DNA from: Clostridia bacterium
Lineage (GTDB): Bacteria; Bacillota; Clostridia; Oscillospirales; Acutalibacteraceae
DNA: 34,020 nt
Reading direction: 5' to 3'
Assembly (NCBI GenBank): GCA_017397125.1
Contig: JAFQKB010000015.1
Location: 1 to 34,020, forward strand
Shown: one piece after another, positions 7,573 through 16,133 of the stretch
How the letters are laid out: each line of letters opens with the position of its first letter
How positions within the stretch are numbered: position 1 is the stretch's first letter
Program-made: the position numbers and the translations under genes
Notes under the pieces: generated by a model
The model's input: only the letters and a program-made list of their open reading frames with translations
What the model was told of the DNA's origin: nothing
Databases searched by the model: none

Positions 7573-9027
7573 TTATATAGTCGGGCCGGTGGGCAGCCAC
7601 ACCGTTACGGTGGTGCCGACGCCCGGCTCACTGTCGATATCCAGACTGCCGCCGTGCAGGCGCAGTATCTCCACAGCCAGCGCCAGGCCGATACCGGCGC
7701 CGGCGGCAGGCTCTGCCTGATAGAATTTTCGGGTCACCAGGGGCAGATGCTCCGGAGCGATGCCCACGCCGGTATCGCTGAACACCACCTGCACGCCCCC
7801 GGACATACGGGCGGCCTCCACCCGCACCCGGTCACCGGCGCGGGAATACTTGACCGCGTTGTCCAGCAGATTGACAAACACCTGCTTGATGCGGGCGCCG
7901 TCCCCTCGCACCGGGGGCAGGCTGCGCCGCTGCACCAGCTCCAGATGGATGCCGGCCCGCTGAGCCTTATCCCGGAAGAGGAACACCGCCTCCTCCAGCT
8001 CGGCGGATATATCCACCCGCTCCGGCCGCAGGGATACGTGGCCGCTCTCCATGCGGGAAAAATCCAGCAGCTCCTCCACGATGCCGGTCAGACGCTGGGC
8101 CTCCTTGCCAATGACCGCCAGACCCTGGGCGGTCAGCTCTCGGTCCTCGGTCTCGTTCTGCAGAGTTTCGGTCCAGCCCTTGATGGCGGTCAGCGGGGTG
8201 CGCAGCTCGTGGGACACCGAGGAGATAAACTCGTTTTTCATCTTTTCGGCGGCGGCGATCTCCCCGGCCATAAAATTGACCGTATCGCACAATTCGCCGA
8301 TCTCGTCGTTATATTGCTTTTCCAGGCGGGCGTCGTATTCGCCCATGGCGATGCGGCGGGCGGTGGCGCTGATGGCGGCCACCGGGGTGACGATGGAATT
8401 GATGAAATACATGCCCGACAGGGACACAAAGAACACGATCAGCAGCATAAAGCCCAGCAGCAGCAGGGACAGCAGCAGGATCTGCCGGTCCACCGCCGCC
8501 AGGGACACCACGTACCGCAGTGCGCCTATGACGGCGCCGTCCGCACTTTTTTCCAGCATGGTCAGCGCCATCACCGACTCGCCGGTGGCGCTGTGCCCGC
8601 TCCAGCTGCCGATGCCGTCGGCCGCCGCCTTGGCCCGGCTGAAGTCCGGGATGCGCTCCACCTCCGGCACAAAGCCGGTAGAGGACAGCAGCACCTGGCC
8701 GTCGGCGCTGACCAACTGCAGTTCGATCTTATCCTTATCGCTAAAGGCGGCCACGATCTCGCGGCTGCCGGTATCGTAGGCCAGCGTCTCCACGCCCAAG
8801 CTCATCTCGATGGTGCGGTGGTGTATCTGCGCCCGGCTCTCCAGGGCGTTTTCCACACTCTGATAATAATAGAACCGGAGCATCACCGTAAACAGGATCT
8901 GCAGCACCAGCAAAAACAGCACGATGAGGAAAAAGGCGTTGCGCAGCCAGCGACGGGTCAGTCCGTTCTGGGGCGCCAGCCGCCGGAAAAACCGGCGCAG
9001 GCGTCCTCCTCGCCTTATCCGTTCCAT
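7573..9027 (-). CDS. Sensor histidine kinase, PhoR-like
   Basis: Membrane two-component sensor that autophosphorylates on histidine and passes phosphate to the adjacent regulator. From the chosen ATG at 9025-9027 (MERIRRGG): a basic cytoplasmic start, TM1 about 31-50, an extracellular sensor region about 55-180, TM2 about 183-206, and a HAMP linker to about 260. HisKA SSVSHELRTPL has the phospho-His near 273. An HATPase domain follows with an N-box (NLLDNAVKYS), G1 (DTGVGIAPEHL) and G2 (GAGIGLALAVEI). It overlaps the response regulator end by 13 bases. All catalytic motifs are intact. The signal sensed is not evident; the upstream lipoprotein is a candidate partner. Confidence 0.95.
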   Translation of the reverse strand: MERIRRGGRLRRFFRRLAPQNGLTRRWLRNAFFLIVLFLLVLQILFTVMLRFYYYQSVENALESRAQIHHRTIEMSLGVETLAYDTGSREIVAAFSDKDKIELQLVSADGQVLLSSTGFVPEVERIPDFSRAKAAADGIGSWSGHSATGESVMALTMLEKSADGAVIGALRYVVSLAAVDRQILLLSLLLLGFMLLIVFFVSLSGMYFINSIVTPVAAISATARRIAMGEYDARLEKQYNDEIGELCDTVNFMAGEIAAAEKMKNEFISSVSHELRTPLTAIKGWTETLQNETEDRELTAQGLAVIGKEAQRLTGIVEELLDFSRMESGHVSLRPERVDISAELEEAVFLFRDKAQRAGIHLELVQRRSLPPVRGDGARIKQVFVNLLDNAVKYSRAGDRVRVEAARMSGGVQVVFSDTGVGIAPEHLPLVTRKFYQAEPAAGAGIGLALAVEILRLHGGSLDIDSEPGVGTTVTVWLPTGPTI

Positions 9028-9695
9028 TGATATCCTCGCCCCCATACGGTCAGCAGGTGATGGGGGGCGGACGGATCTGCCTCCACCTTCATCCGCAGGC
9101 GGCGGACGTTCACGTCCACCACCTTATCGTCCACGTAGGCTTCGTTGCGCCACACCTGCTCCAGTATCTCACTGCGGGTCAGCAGGCGGCCGGGGTTGCG
9201 GAAGAAATATTCCATCATCTGGTATTCGATCTGGGTCAGCTCCACCGGCTGGCCCTCCACCAGCAGGCAGTGGGCGTGCCGATCCAGGGTGAACACGCCG
9301 GAGTGCAGCTGCTCCGCCTCTGTGGGCACCTGGAGACGCCGGTACAGCGCCTCCACCCGGGCCAGCAGCTCGGCGATGCCAAAGGGCTTGGTGACGTAGT
9401 CGTCCGCACCCACCCGCAGGCCGTTGACCTTTTCCTCCTCCCGGGTCAGGGCGGTGAGCATAATGATGCCCATGGTGCTGCTCTGCTCCCGCAGCCGGCG
9501 GCAGGTCTCAAAGCCGTCGATGCCCGGCAGCATCACGTCCAAAAGGGCTATAGCAAAGGTGGGATCTGCCTCGTACAGGGCCAGAGCCTCCTCGCCGGAG
9601 CCCACCTCGGCCACCTCGTAGCCCACCCGGCGCAGATTGAACACCACAAAGGAGCGGATGGAGACCTCGTCCTCACATACCAATATCTTTTTCAT
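9015..9695 (-). CDS. OmpR/PhoB-family response regulator
   Basis: DNA-binding regulator phosphorylated by the neighbouring kinase. The receiver domain begins MKKILVCEDE (acidic pocket). The phospho-acceptor Asp is near residue 53 in LLDVMLPGIDG, the switch Thr in LTAL, and Lys near 103 in VTKPFG. A C-terminal winged helix follows, with EYQMMEYFFRNPGRLLTRSEIL and VDVNVRRLRMKVE. The ATG at 9693-9695 is chosen because AGGAGG lies 9 bases upstream; the TTG at 9704 overlaps that site. It starts just after the lipoprotein stop (9701-9703) and overlaps the kinase start. The target genes are unknown. Confidence 0.95.
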   Translation of the reverse strand: MKKILVCEDEVSIRSFVVFNLRRVGYEVAEVGSGEEALALYEADPTFAIALLDVMLPGIDGFETCRRLREQSSTMGIIMLTALTREEEKVNGLRVGADDYVTKPFGIAELLARVEALYRRLQVPTEAEQLHSGVFTLDRHAHCLLVEGQPVELTQIEYQMMEYFFRNPGRLLTRSEILEQVWRNEAYVDDKVVDVNVRRLRMKVEADPSAPHHLLTVWGRGYQWNG

Positions 9696-9700
9696 GGGGG

Positions 9701-11023
9701 TCAACCTCCTACTCCGGTCAGGCGGGATACCATATACCGGACCTTTTCCGCCTTGAGCACCTGGGGGTCGTACCAGGCGGTGCAGCCGGGGCGGCGGTCA
9801 TCGGCAGAGAACACGGTGATGGACCGCATCTCCTCCGGCTCCGACCAGTCGGCGTTCTCACCCACGGTCAGCCGCAGCCACACCCGGCCGGTGCCGGTGT
9901 CCAGCAGATCCAGGGTGCGGGTGACGGTATCGTACGCCGTGTCCAGAGTGCGCACCTGGTCCCCGTTGAGGGTGATGACATAGCCGTCCTCGGTATTCAC
10001 CACCGTATGGGCGCGCACGCTCCAGGAGCGGGTGACGTAATCCCACACCCGCCATACGGTGACGGCGCCCCCCACCTGGTTGACGGTATGGCCGGGAATC
10101 AGCTGGGAATAGGGCACCTCCACCATGGCGTCGCCGTCAATATCCCGGGCCGCCAGACGGCCGGGCCGGGTGGTGGCGGCGGAGGTGTTTGTGGCAGGAT
10201 CGTAAAAGGGCACCTGCAGCCCCGTATCGTCGTAATAGATCAGCTCGGTGACGGTGTCACCGCTCTCTTTATAGCCCTCTACAAACAGGCCGTGGACCCC
10301 CTCGGCCAGACGGCACAGGGTCATACCGCCGAATTGCTGGATGCCGCCGTCCAGGGATGCGGTGTCCAGCACCTCCAGGGTGTCCCCCTGCAGGCGGTTA
10401 AGGGTGGCGGTCACGGTACGGGGCGCACTGTGGAGCAGCAGCAGGCTGTCGCCGCCGGTGGCGGTCACGTCCCCCACAAACAGAGAGGTATACACCCGGT
10501 CACCGGACACGGTGCGCAGACCGTCCGCGGTGGAGTACACCGTCAGCTGGTGGGTGTGGCTGCTGTAGGTGCTCCAGCCGGTGATGATCTCCGCCCGGCC
10601 GTCTCCGTCCAGGTCGCCAAAGGCCACCTGGCGGATGGCCACACCGGCGCCCACCGCGTCGGCCACCGACACCCACTCGCCCGTATCCCAACGCAGCAGG
10701 TTGATGTGGATCTCCTCCGGGGCGGAGGCCAGAGCATAAAAGGCCACCGCCATCCGGGCGTCCTGCTCCTCTTCCAGAGAAAAGCCCTGCTCGTCGCACA
10801 GGGAAAAAGCCGCCGTATGAGCACCCTCCACCGGGTACTTGAGCACGTACCGGGCACCGGCACCGCTCCTGTCCCGGATATAGGTCTCCAGAGCGGCCTG
10901 CACCGCCTGCTGCTCACCCTGCACCCGGGGCGGCTGCAAAAAGGATTCCACGTCCAGGCTGCACCCGGCGCAGGTCAGCACCAGCGCACACACAAGCGCC
11001 GCTACCCGCAGACAGCGTCCCAT
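9701..11023 (-). CDS. Lipoprotein with VCBS/FG-GAP-like segments, first gene of two-component operon
   Basis: A 440-residue secreted lipoprotein of no recognised family. A signal peptide (hydrophobic residues 5-18) ends in a lipobox (LTCAGC, Cys21). The mature part is mostly beta-strand-like. It contains DLDGDGRAEIITG near residue 140 and DIDGDAMVEVPYS further on, which resemble the Asp-rich calcium loops of VCBS/FG-GAP repeat proteins. There is no catalytic motif I recognise. It is first in a lipoprotein-regulator-kinase operon with its own strong promoter and an AGGAGG site. By position it may present a ligand to the kinase or be an envelope-stress substrate; that is inference. Confidence 0.85.
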   Translation of the reverse strand: MGRCLRVAALVCALVLTCAGCSLDVESFLQPPRVQGEQQAVQAALETYIRDRSGAGARYVLKYPVEGAHTAAFSLCDEQGFSLEEEQDARMAVAFYALASAPEEIHINLLRWDTGEWVSVADAVGAGVAIRQVAFGDLDGDGRAEIITGWSTYSSHTHQLTVYSTADGLRTVSGDRVYTSLFVGDVTATGGDSLLLLHSAPRTVTATLNRLQGDTLEVLDTASLDGGIQQFGGMTLCRLAEGVHGLFVEGYKESGDTVTELIYYDDTGLQVPFYDPATNTSAATTRPGRLAARDIDGDAMVEVPYSQLIPGHTVNQVGGAVTVWRVWDYVTRSWSVRAHTVVNTEDGYVITLNGDQVRTLDTAYDTVTRTLDLLDTGTGRVWLRLTVGENADWSEPEEMRSITVFSADDRRPGCTAWYDPQVLKAEKVRYMVSRLTGVGG

Positions 11024-11058
11024 TCGACGACCTCCTATCCATCCGTAAATTACTCTAT

Positions 11059-11088
11059 ATTATACCTCATACAGGGCGGCTCTGTCAA
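11059..11088 (-). promoter_or_regulatory. Strong promoter of the lipoprotein-two-component operon
   Basis: Consensus TTGACA (11083-11088) and TATAAT (11059-11064) on the minus strand with an 18-base spacer. The -35 overlaps the stop codon of the upstream metallopeptidase gene (11085-11087). Confidence 0.88.
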
Positions 11089-11606
11089 TCCCGCAGGAGT
11101 GCCTGCCGCCGCCGGTAATCCGGCATGGTCCGCTCCACACAGCCCCAAAAGGCCGGGCTGTGATCGTGGTGGCGGATGTGGGCCAGCTCGTGGACCACCA
11201 CGTAGTCCACCGCCTCCATAGGATACTGCATCAGCCGCCAGGAAAAGCACAGACTGTTTTTTCCGCTGCAGCTGCCAAAGCGCTTCTGCGCACCGGTGAT
11301 ACGTACCCCCGTCGGGGTCACCCCCATCCGGGCGGCGTACACCGCCACCCGCTGCGGGATGATCTCTACCGCCCGGCGACGCAGCTCGGCCTCCTGCTCC
11401 GGGGTGACCTGTCGGGCGGCCCGGGCGGCCTGGCGCCGGCGCTGCACCTCCAGATGGCGGTCGATCCAGTCCCCGTGTGCCGCCACAAAGCGGTCGATAT
11501 CCGGCTGGCGGCACCGCCGCGGTGCCCGCACCACCACCGTCAGATCGGGGGTGATCTCCAGCCCCAGGGTGCGCCGGTCGGAACGGATGAGGGTGTACTC
11601 AATCAC
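11085..11606 (-). CDS. YgjP-like (M48/DUF45) metallopeptidase domain protein
   Basis: A 173-residue soluble protein of the YgjP/DUF45 family, probably a zinc-dependent hydrolase; its substrate is unknown. The zinc motif is complete: HELAH at residues 139-143, then a third His at 149 in the context HDHSPAFW, which is typical of this family. The start is GTG at 11604-11606, overlapping the WYL gene's stop by eight bases, so expression probably follows the regulator. An RFGSCS segment before the catalytic helix is also family-typical. No membrane segment is seen. Confidence 0.88.
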   Translation of the reverse strand: MIEYTLIRSDRRTLGLEITPDLTVVVRAPRRCRQPDIDRFVAAHGDWIDRHLEVQRRRQAARAARQVTPEQEAELRRRAVEIIPQRVAVYAARMGVTPTGVRITGAQKRFGSCSGKNSLCFSWRLMQYPMEAVDYVVVHELAHIRHHDHSPAFWGCVERTMPDYRRRQALLRD

Positions 11607-12591
11607 AGCCGTACCCCTCCAATATATCCGTCAGATACTGGGTATACTGCTCCACCACGGGGACGGGGCTCTCCAGGCGGATGTCGGTGCCAAAGCCGGA
11701 CAGCCACGCAAAGAACGGAGGACTGACCACCACCGGAACCCGCAGGGTAAAGGCGTCCTCGCCGGCGGGCACCAGCGCCACGTCCTGCCCGAACCGGTCC
11801 AGCACGATGCCCGCCATAGACGCCCGGCATCGCAGGCTCACGGTCTGCTCCGTGCCGCCGAACATACCAAAGGTCTTGCGGGTGTACAGGGCCATATCCT
11901 GCTTGCGGAATACCTCCCGCCCATCCCGGGGGCGGTCGGTCAGCCGGATGCGGAGCATCCGGTCCACCCGATAGTGGCGGATAGAGCCGGACTCGGCCTC
12001 ATAGGCGATGAGATAGTAGTTTTCGTCGTCCCAGGTCAGGGCCCAGGGGCTGACAGTGTACAGCGCACCGCCCCGGCGCAGATGCTGTTTTTTGTCTGCA
12101 CCCCAGTCAAAGTACTGGAATTTCACCTGCCGCTCCGCCGCGATGGCGTTCTGCAGGCTGTCCACGTTGTAGTAGATGCTCTCGTTCATATTCTTGATGC
12201 GGCCGGACACCAGCACCTGGCGCTGGAGCTGACCGGCCAGATGGCGGCTGGTCAGGCTCTCCAGACGGCGGATGAGCTCGGTGCTCTTTTTGTGGGTAAT
12301 GAACTTGGAGGACTGGACCGCGTCCACCAGCAGCCGCAGCTGGGGCATATCCAGGGTGCGGTCGCCGATATAATAGCGCACGGTGGTGTCCCGCACGGTG
12401 ACGATGTCCTCACCCAGCAGCCGCAGCTGCTCCAGGTCGTCGTACAGGCTTTTGCGCTCCGCTGAGACGCCCCGCTGCGCCAACAGCTCGGTGATCTGCT
12501 GTAGGGTCAGGGGGTGCTCCTCATCGGTCTCCCGGTGCAGGATCTCCCGCAGATAGATAAGCTTCAGTTTTTGATTGGCCTGCCGTGCCAT
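11599..12591 (-). CDS. WYL-domain transcriptional regulator
   Basis: Predicted DNA-binding regulator of the DeoR-like HTH/WYL type. The N-terminus has a winged-helix region (LQQITELLAQRGVSAERKSLYDDLEQL), then a central region. The WYL core reads YTVSPWALTWDDENYYLIAYEAESGSIRHYRVDRM, with a C-terminal WCX-like extension (FGTDIRLESPVPVVEQYTQYL). WYL domains sense nucleic acid or other ligands; the ligand here is not known. The ATG at 12589-12591 is chosen because AGGAGG is 7 bases upstream, while the ATG at 12597 almost abuts that site. It is divergent from mtnN and overlaps the metallopeptidase gene. Confidence 0.9.
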   Translation of the reverse strand: MARQANQKLKLIYLREILHRETDEEHPLTLQQITELLAQRGVSAERKSLYDDLEQLRLLGEDIVTVRDTTVRYYIGDRTLDMPQLRLLVDAVQSSKFITHKKSTELIRRLESLTSRHLAGQLQRQVLVSGRIKNMNESIYYNVDSLQNAIAAERQVKFQYFDWGADKKQHLRRGGALYTVSPWALTWDDENYYLIAYEAESGSIRHYRVDRMLRIRLTDRPRDGREVFRKQDMALYTRKTFGMFGGTEQTVSLRCRASMAGIVLDRFGQDVALVPAGEDAFTLRVPVVVSPPFFAWLSGFGTDIRLESPVPVVEQYTQYLTDILEGYGCD

Positions 12592-12700
12592 GGTCATTCC
12601 TCCTCGGGATCAGCATTGTCCGGTTTATATCCCTTTCAGTATACCACATTCCGTTCCGAAAGAAAAGTGCATTTTGCGCTTTTTTCAAAGAAATTAAGGA

Positions 12701-12729
12701 TTGAAATAAGCGGGAATATATGGTAGAAT
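12701..12729 (+). promoter_or_regulatory. mtnN promoter
   Basis: TTGAAA (12701-12706), 17-base spacer, TAGAAT (12724-12729), 31 bases before the mtnN start. An AAAGGAG ribosome site follows at 12747-12753. Confidence 0.82.
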
Positions 12730-12760
12730 AAAAGGCAGTTTGTTGTAAAGGAGCAGTTGT

Positions 12761-13471
12761 ATGACCCGTATCGGAATCATCGGGGCTATGGACTCCGAGG
12801 TGGACAACCTCATCGCCCGTATGGAAAACACCGCCGTGTGCCAATACGCCGGGCGGCGGTTCGTATCCGGCTGGCTGGCCGGCAAGGACGCCGTGGTGGT
12901 GCAGAGCGGCATCGGCAAGGTGGCCGCCGCCATCACCGCCCAGATGCTCATCGACCGATTCGGGGTGGACACCCTGCTCAATACCGGCATGGCCGGCGGC
13001 CTGGACCCCCGGCTGCAGGTCAAGGACCTGGTGGTGGCCACCGCCGCCCTCCAGCACGATTTTGACCTGACCGCCTTTGGCCACGTCCGGGGCTTCCTCT
13101 TCGGCGAGGACGACACGGTGCCCACTCGGTTTGCCGCCGACCCCACCCTGGTGGAGCGGGCGGTGGAGGCCGCCGGGCAGGTGCTTCCCGCCGGCAGCAA
13201 GGCCATCACCGGCGTGGTGGCCTCCGGCGACGATTTTGTGGACGACAGCGGGCTCAAGGCCACCCTGCGGGACGCCTTTGGTGCCGCCGCCGCCGAGATG
13301 GAGGGCGCCGCCATCGCCCAGACCGCCGTATCCAACGGCGTCCCCTTTGTGATCCTGCGCACCATCTCCGACCTGGCGGAGCACCAGGCCCACGTCTCCT
13401 TTGACGAGATGGAGCGGTACGCAGGACAGCTGGCCGAGGACATCACCGTGGCCCTGCTCAGCACCCTGTAA
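12761..13471 (+). CDS. mtnN: 5'-methylthioadenosine/S-adenosylhomocysteine nucleosidase
   Basis: Hydrolyses methylthioadenosine and S-adenosylhomocysteine to adenine and the thioribose sugars, clearing by-products of SAM use. The 236-residue sequence starts IGIIGAMDSEV with the catalytic-site Glu13. It has the phosphorylase-like NTGMAGGLD stretch, the substrate-binding EMEGAAIA, and the catalytic Asp in RTISDLA near the C-terminus. The length is normal for the family. It has its own promoter and a good ribosome site. A hairpin lies between it and the M16 gene pair downstream. Confidence 0.96.
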   Translation: MTRIGIIGAMDSEVDNLIARMENTAVCQYAGRRFVSGWLAGKDAVVVQSGIGKVAAAITAQMLIDRFGVDTLLNTGMAGGLDPRLQVKDLVVATAALQHDFDLTAFGHVRGFLFGEDDTVPTRFAADPTLVERAVEAAGQVLPAGSKAITGVVASGDDFVDDSGLKATLRDAFGAAAAEMEGAAIAQTAVSNGVPFVILRTISDLAEHQAHVSFDEMERYAGQLAEDITVALLSTL

Positions 13472-13488
13472 CCACATAAAAGCCCCCG

Positions 13489-13515
13489 CCGGGTGCAGAC
13501 TAATCCTGCGCCCGG
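13489..13515 (+). other. Intercistronic hairpin between mtnN and the M16 pair
   Basis: A 10-bp stem with one G-T wobble pairs CCGGGTGCAG with CTGCGCCCGG around a 7-base loop. It is followed by AAAAC rather than a T-run, so it is not a classical terminator for the plus strand. It may be an mRNA stabilising or processing element. Confidence 0.45.
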
Positions 13516-13550
13516 AAAACATACGCTATTACACGGAAGGAGAATCTCAC

Positions 13551-14831
13551 ATGCGACCCAATCCCATCTCCCTATCCCACGATATGACCCTGTTGCATCT
13601 GACCGAGCAGCGCTTTCGCACCGACCGGCTGACCGGTGTGTTCGCGGTGCCGCTGCAAAAGGACACCGCCGCCGGCTACGCCATTCTGCCGGGTCTGCTG
13701 ACCCGCAGCTGTGAGGACTATCCCACCATGGCGGCCTTCAGCCGCCGGCTGGATGAGCTGTACGGCGCCACCGTCCAGGGCCACATCTACCGTCTGGGTG
13801 GCTGGCAGCTGATCGCCTTTTCCATCAGCTATCTCAACCGCCGCTACACCCTGGACGGCAGCGACCTGACCGCCGACTGCACCCGTCTGCTGCTGGATAT
13901 GCTGTTCCGCCCCGTGCTGGAGGACGGCGTATTCCCGGCGGACGCCTTTGCCCAGGAGCAGCGCTGCCTGCTGGAGCGGCTGCAGGGCGAGATGAACGAC
14001 AAGCGGATGTACGCCCGGCAGCGGTGCGAGGAGGTGCTCTGCCCGGACCATCCCTTCAGCCTCAATCCCAACGGCACCGAGGAGACGGTGGCGGCCCTGA
14101 CCCCGGCAGCGGCCACCGAGTCCCTGTCCCGTCTGCTGACCGACTCCCACATCCACTGGCTGTACCAGAGCGGTGACGACCCGGCACCTCTGGTGGCGGC
14201 GCTGGAGGAGCGCTTCGCCACCCTGCCCTATCGCCGCCCCGCCGCCGTCAAGGCGGACGCCTCCTTCACCATCAAGGAGAGCGCCCTGACCGAGTATATG
14301 CCCCTGCGCCAGGCCAAGCTGGTGCTGGGCTTCCGCATCGCAGTGACCGAGCCGGAGGGTCCGGTCCAGGCAGCCCAGCTGATGAACACCCTGTGGGGTG
14401 GCTGCGCCACCTCTCTGTGCTTTACCCACGTGCGGGAGGAGCAGAGCCTGTGCTATTACTGCGCCTCCTCCTACGATAAATTCCAGGGGGTGCTGCTGGT
14501 GGACAGCGGCGTCCAGCCGGAGAATGCCCAGCGCACCAAGGAAGAGGTGCTCAAGCAGCTGGACGCCATCCGGGAGGGCAGCTTCTCCGACGAGGAACTG
14601 GAGGCCGCCCGCCGCAGCCTGATCCAGCGGTACGTATCCGCCGCGGACCACCCGGAGGCCCTGGAGAATTTCTATATCAGCCAGACCCTCTACGACACCT
14701 ACCGCACCCCGGAGGATATGGCCCAGCGCCTGTCCGCCATCACCCGGGAGGACGTGTGCCGTGCCGCCCGGCTGACCCACTTTGATACCACCTATCTGCT
14801 GATGCCCGATGACGAGGAGGTGACCGCATGA
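13551..14831 (+). CDS. M16 peptidase-like protein, non-catalytic (YmfF-like)
   Basis: A 426-residue M16-fold protein that lacks the HxxEH zinc motif; the expected region reads EDYPTMAAFSRRLDELYG. The C-terminal half keeps M16 features, such as the SLCFTHVREEQSLCYYCASSYD segment typical of the substrate-side domain. In Firmicutes such a protein is usually encoded beside an active partner (YmfH), and the two are thought to form a heterodimer. The ATG at 13551 has a GAAGGAG ribosome site; an upstream in-frame start lies inside mtnN. It overlaps the next gene by four bases (ATGA). Confidence 0.88.
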   Translation: MRPNPISLSHDMTLLHLTEQRFRTDRLTGVFAVPLQKDTAAGYAILPGLLTRSCEDYPTMAAFSRRLDELYGATVQGHIYRLGGWQLIAFSISYLNRRYTLDGSDLTADCTRLLLDMLFRPVLEDGVFPADAFAQEQRCLLERLQGEMNDKRMYARQRCEEVLCPDHPFSLNPNGTEETVAALTPAAATESLSRLLTDSHIHWLYQSGDDPAPLVAALEERFATLPYRRPAAVKADASFTIKESALTEYMPLRQAKLVLGFRIAVTEPEGPVQAAQLMNTLWGGCATSLCFTHVREEQSLCYYCASSYDKFQGVLLVDSGVQPENAQRTKEEVLKQLDAIREGSFSDEELEAARRSLIQRYVSAADHPEALENFYISQTLYDTYRTPEDMAQRLSAITREDVCRAARLTHFDTTYLLMPDDEEVTA

Positions 14832-16087
14832 CCGCCGTAAAGCATCCCCTGCTGGGAGATACGCTGTATACCTGCACCCATCCCACCGGCCTGCCCATCG
14901 TGGTGTGGCCCCAGCCGAAGGCCAGCTCGGTCTATGCGGTGTTCGCCACCCGCTACGGCTCGGTGCACAACACCCTGCCCACCGCCGACGGCGGCATCGA
15001 AGAGGTTCCGGCGGGCATCGCCCACTATCTGGAGCACAAGCTGTTTGAGAGCGAGAGCGGCGACGCCTTCACCCGGTACGCCAAGACCGGCGCCTCCGCC
15101 AACGCCTACACCACCTTTGACCGCACCGCCTATCTGTTCCACGCCACCGAAAACGTCCTGCCCAGCCTGGAGATCCTGCTGGACTTTGTCCAGGACCCCT
15201 ATTTCACCCAGGAGACGGTGCAAAAGGAGCAGGGCATCATCGGCCAGGAGATCCGTATGGGCGAGGATCAGCCCGGCCGCCGGGTGTTCTTCAACCTGCT
15301 GCGGGGTCTGTTCGCCCAGCATCCCGTGCGCATCGACATCGCCGGTACGGTGGAGTCCATCGCCTGCATCACCCCGGACCTGCTGTACCGGTGCTACAAC
15401 CAATACTACAACCTACACAATATGGTGCTGGTGGTGGCGGGCAACATCACCCCTGAAGAGGTGCTGGAGACTGCCGACCGCCTGCTCAAGCCCGCCCCCG
15501 CGCTGATCCCGGCACCCCTTACCTGCCACGAACCGGCCGGCGTGCTGGAGGAGCTGGTGGAGGATTCTATGCCGGTGGCGGCGCCCCTGTTCTATCTGGG
15601 CTTTAAGGAGCCGGCGCTGGAGCAGACCCCGGCCCTGATGGCCGGATCCCGGGTGCTGGTGGAGCTCATCGCCGGCAAATCCAGCCCCCTGTACACCCGT
15701 CTGATGGACGAGGGGCTGATCAACGACCAGTTTGAGGTGGAGTATTTCGCCGGACCCGGCTACGGTGCCTGGCTGGTGGGCGGCGAGTCCGCCAACCCCC
15801 AGCGCATCAAGGAGCTGGTGCAGGAGGAGCTGCGCCGCCTGCAAAAGGAGGGGCTGGACCCCGCCGCCGCAGAGGCGGTGCGCCGGGGTGCCTATGGCCG
15901 GCTGGTGGCCGGCCTGGACGACCCCTCCGACTGCGCCGAGCTGATCCTGTCCCATCTGGTGGACGGCATCCGGCCCCTGTCCGAGCTGGACGCCCTGGCG
16001 GCCATCACCCTGGAGGAGCTGGAGACCCAGCTGCGCACCCGCATCGATCCCGACGTCTGCACCCTGTCGGTGGTCAACCCCCTGTAA
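14828..16087 (+). CDS. M16 family zinc peptidase (YmfH-like)
   Basis: The likely catalytic partner of the preceding gene: 419 residues with the inverted zinc motif HYLEH (HxxEH, residues 66-70). The downstream acidic helix (KEQGIIGQEIRMGEDQP) should supply the third ligand. RYAKTGASANAYTTFDRTAY matches the M16 substrate-binding region. The four-base overlap with the YmfF-like gene supports stoichiometric expression. The natural substrate is not known from sequence. No signal peptide is seen, so it is probably cytoplasmic. Confidence 0.92.
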   Translation: MTAVKHPLLGDTLYTCTHPTGLPIVVWPQPKASSVYAVFATRYGSVHNTLPTADGGIEEVPAGIAHYLEHKLFESESGDAFTRYAKTGASANAYTTFDRTAYLFHATENVLPSLEILLDFVQDPYFTQETVQKEQGIIGQEIRMGEDQPGRRVFFNLLRGLFAQHPVRIDIAGTVESIACITPDLLYRCYNQYYNLHNMVLVVAGNITPEEVLETADRLLKPAPALIPAPLTCHEPAGVLEELVEDSMPVAAPLFYLGFKEPALEQTPALMAGSRVLVELIAGKSSPLYTRLMDEGLINDQFEVEYFAGPGYGAWLVGGESANPQRIKELVQEELRRLQKEGLDPAAAEAVRRGAYGRLVAGLDDPSDCAELILSHLVDGIRPLSELDALAAITLEELETQLRTRIDPDVCTLSVVNPL

Positions 16088-16091
16088 TCCC

Positions 16092-16106
16092 GGGGCGCCG
16101 CGCCCC
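16092..16106 (+). other. Short GC hairpin before lgt
   Basis: GGGGCG-CCG-CGCCCC lies between the M16 stop and the lgt ribosome site (AAAGGAGG). No T-run follows, so termination is unlikely. Confidence 0.35.
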
Positions 16107-16133
16107 CATACATAAAAGAAAGGAGGAACTATT

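Noticed and set aside
6814-9030. Plus-strand 738-residue open frame
   Set aside because: Antisense to DUF1385 and the histidine kinase, both of which have complete domain motifs on the minus strand.
13472-13550. Terminator between mtnN and the M16 genes
   Set aside because: The hairpin is followed by AAAAC, not T residues, so it was listed only as an intercistronic hairpin.
13572-14780. Minus-strand 402-residue open frame
   Set aside because: Antisense shadow of the YmfF-like gene.
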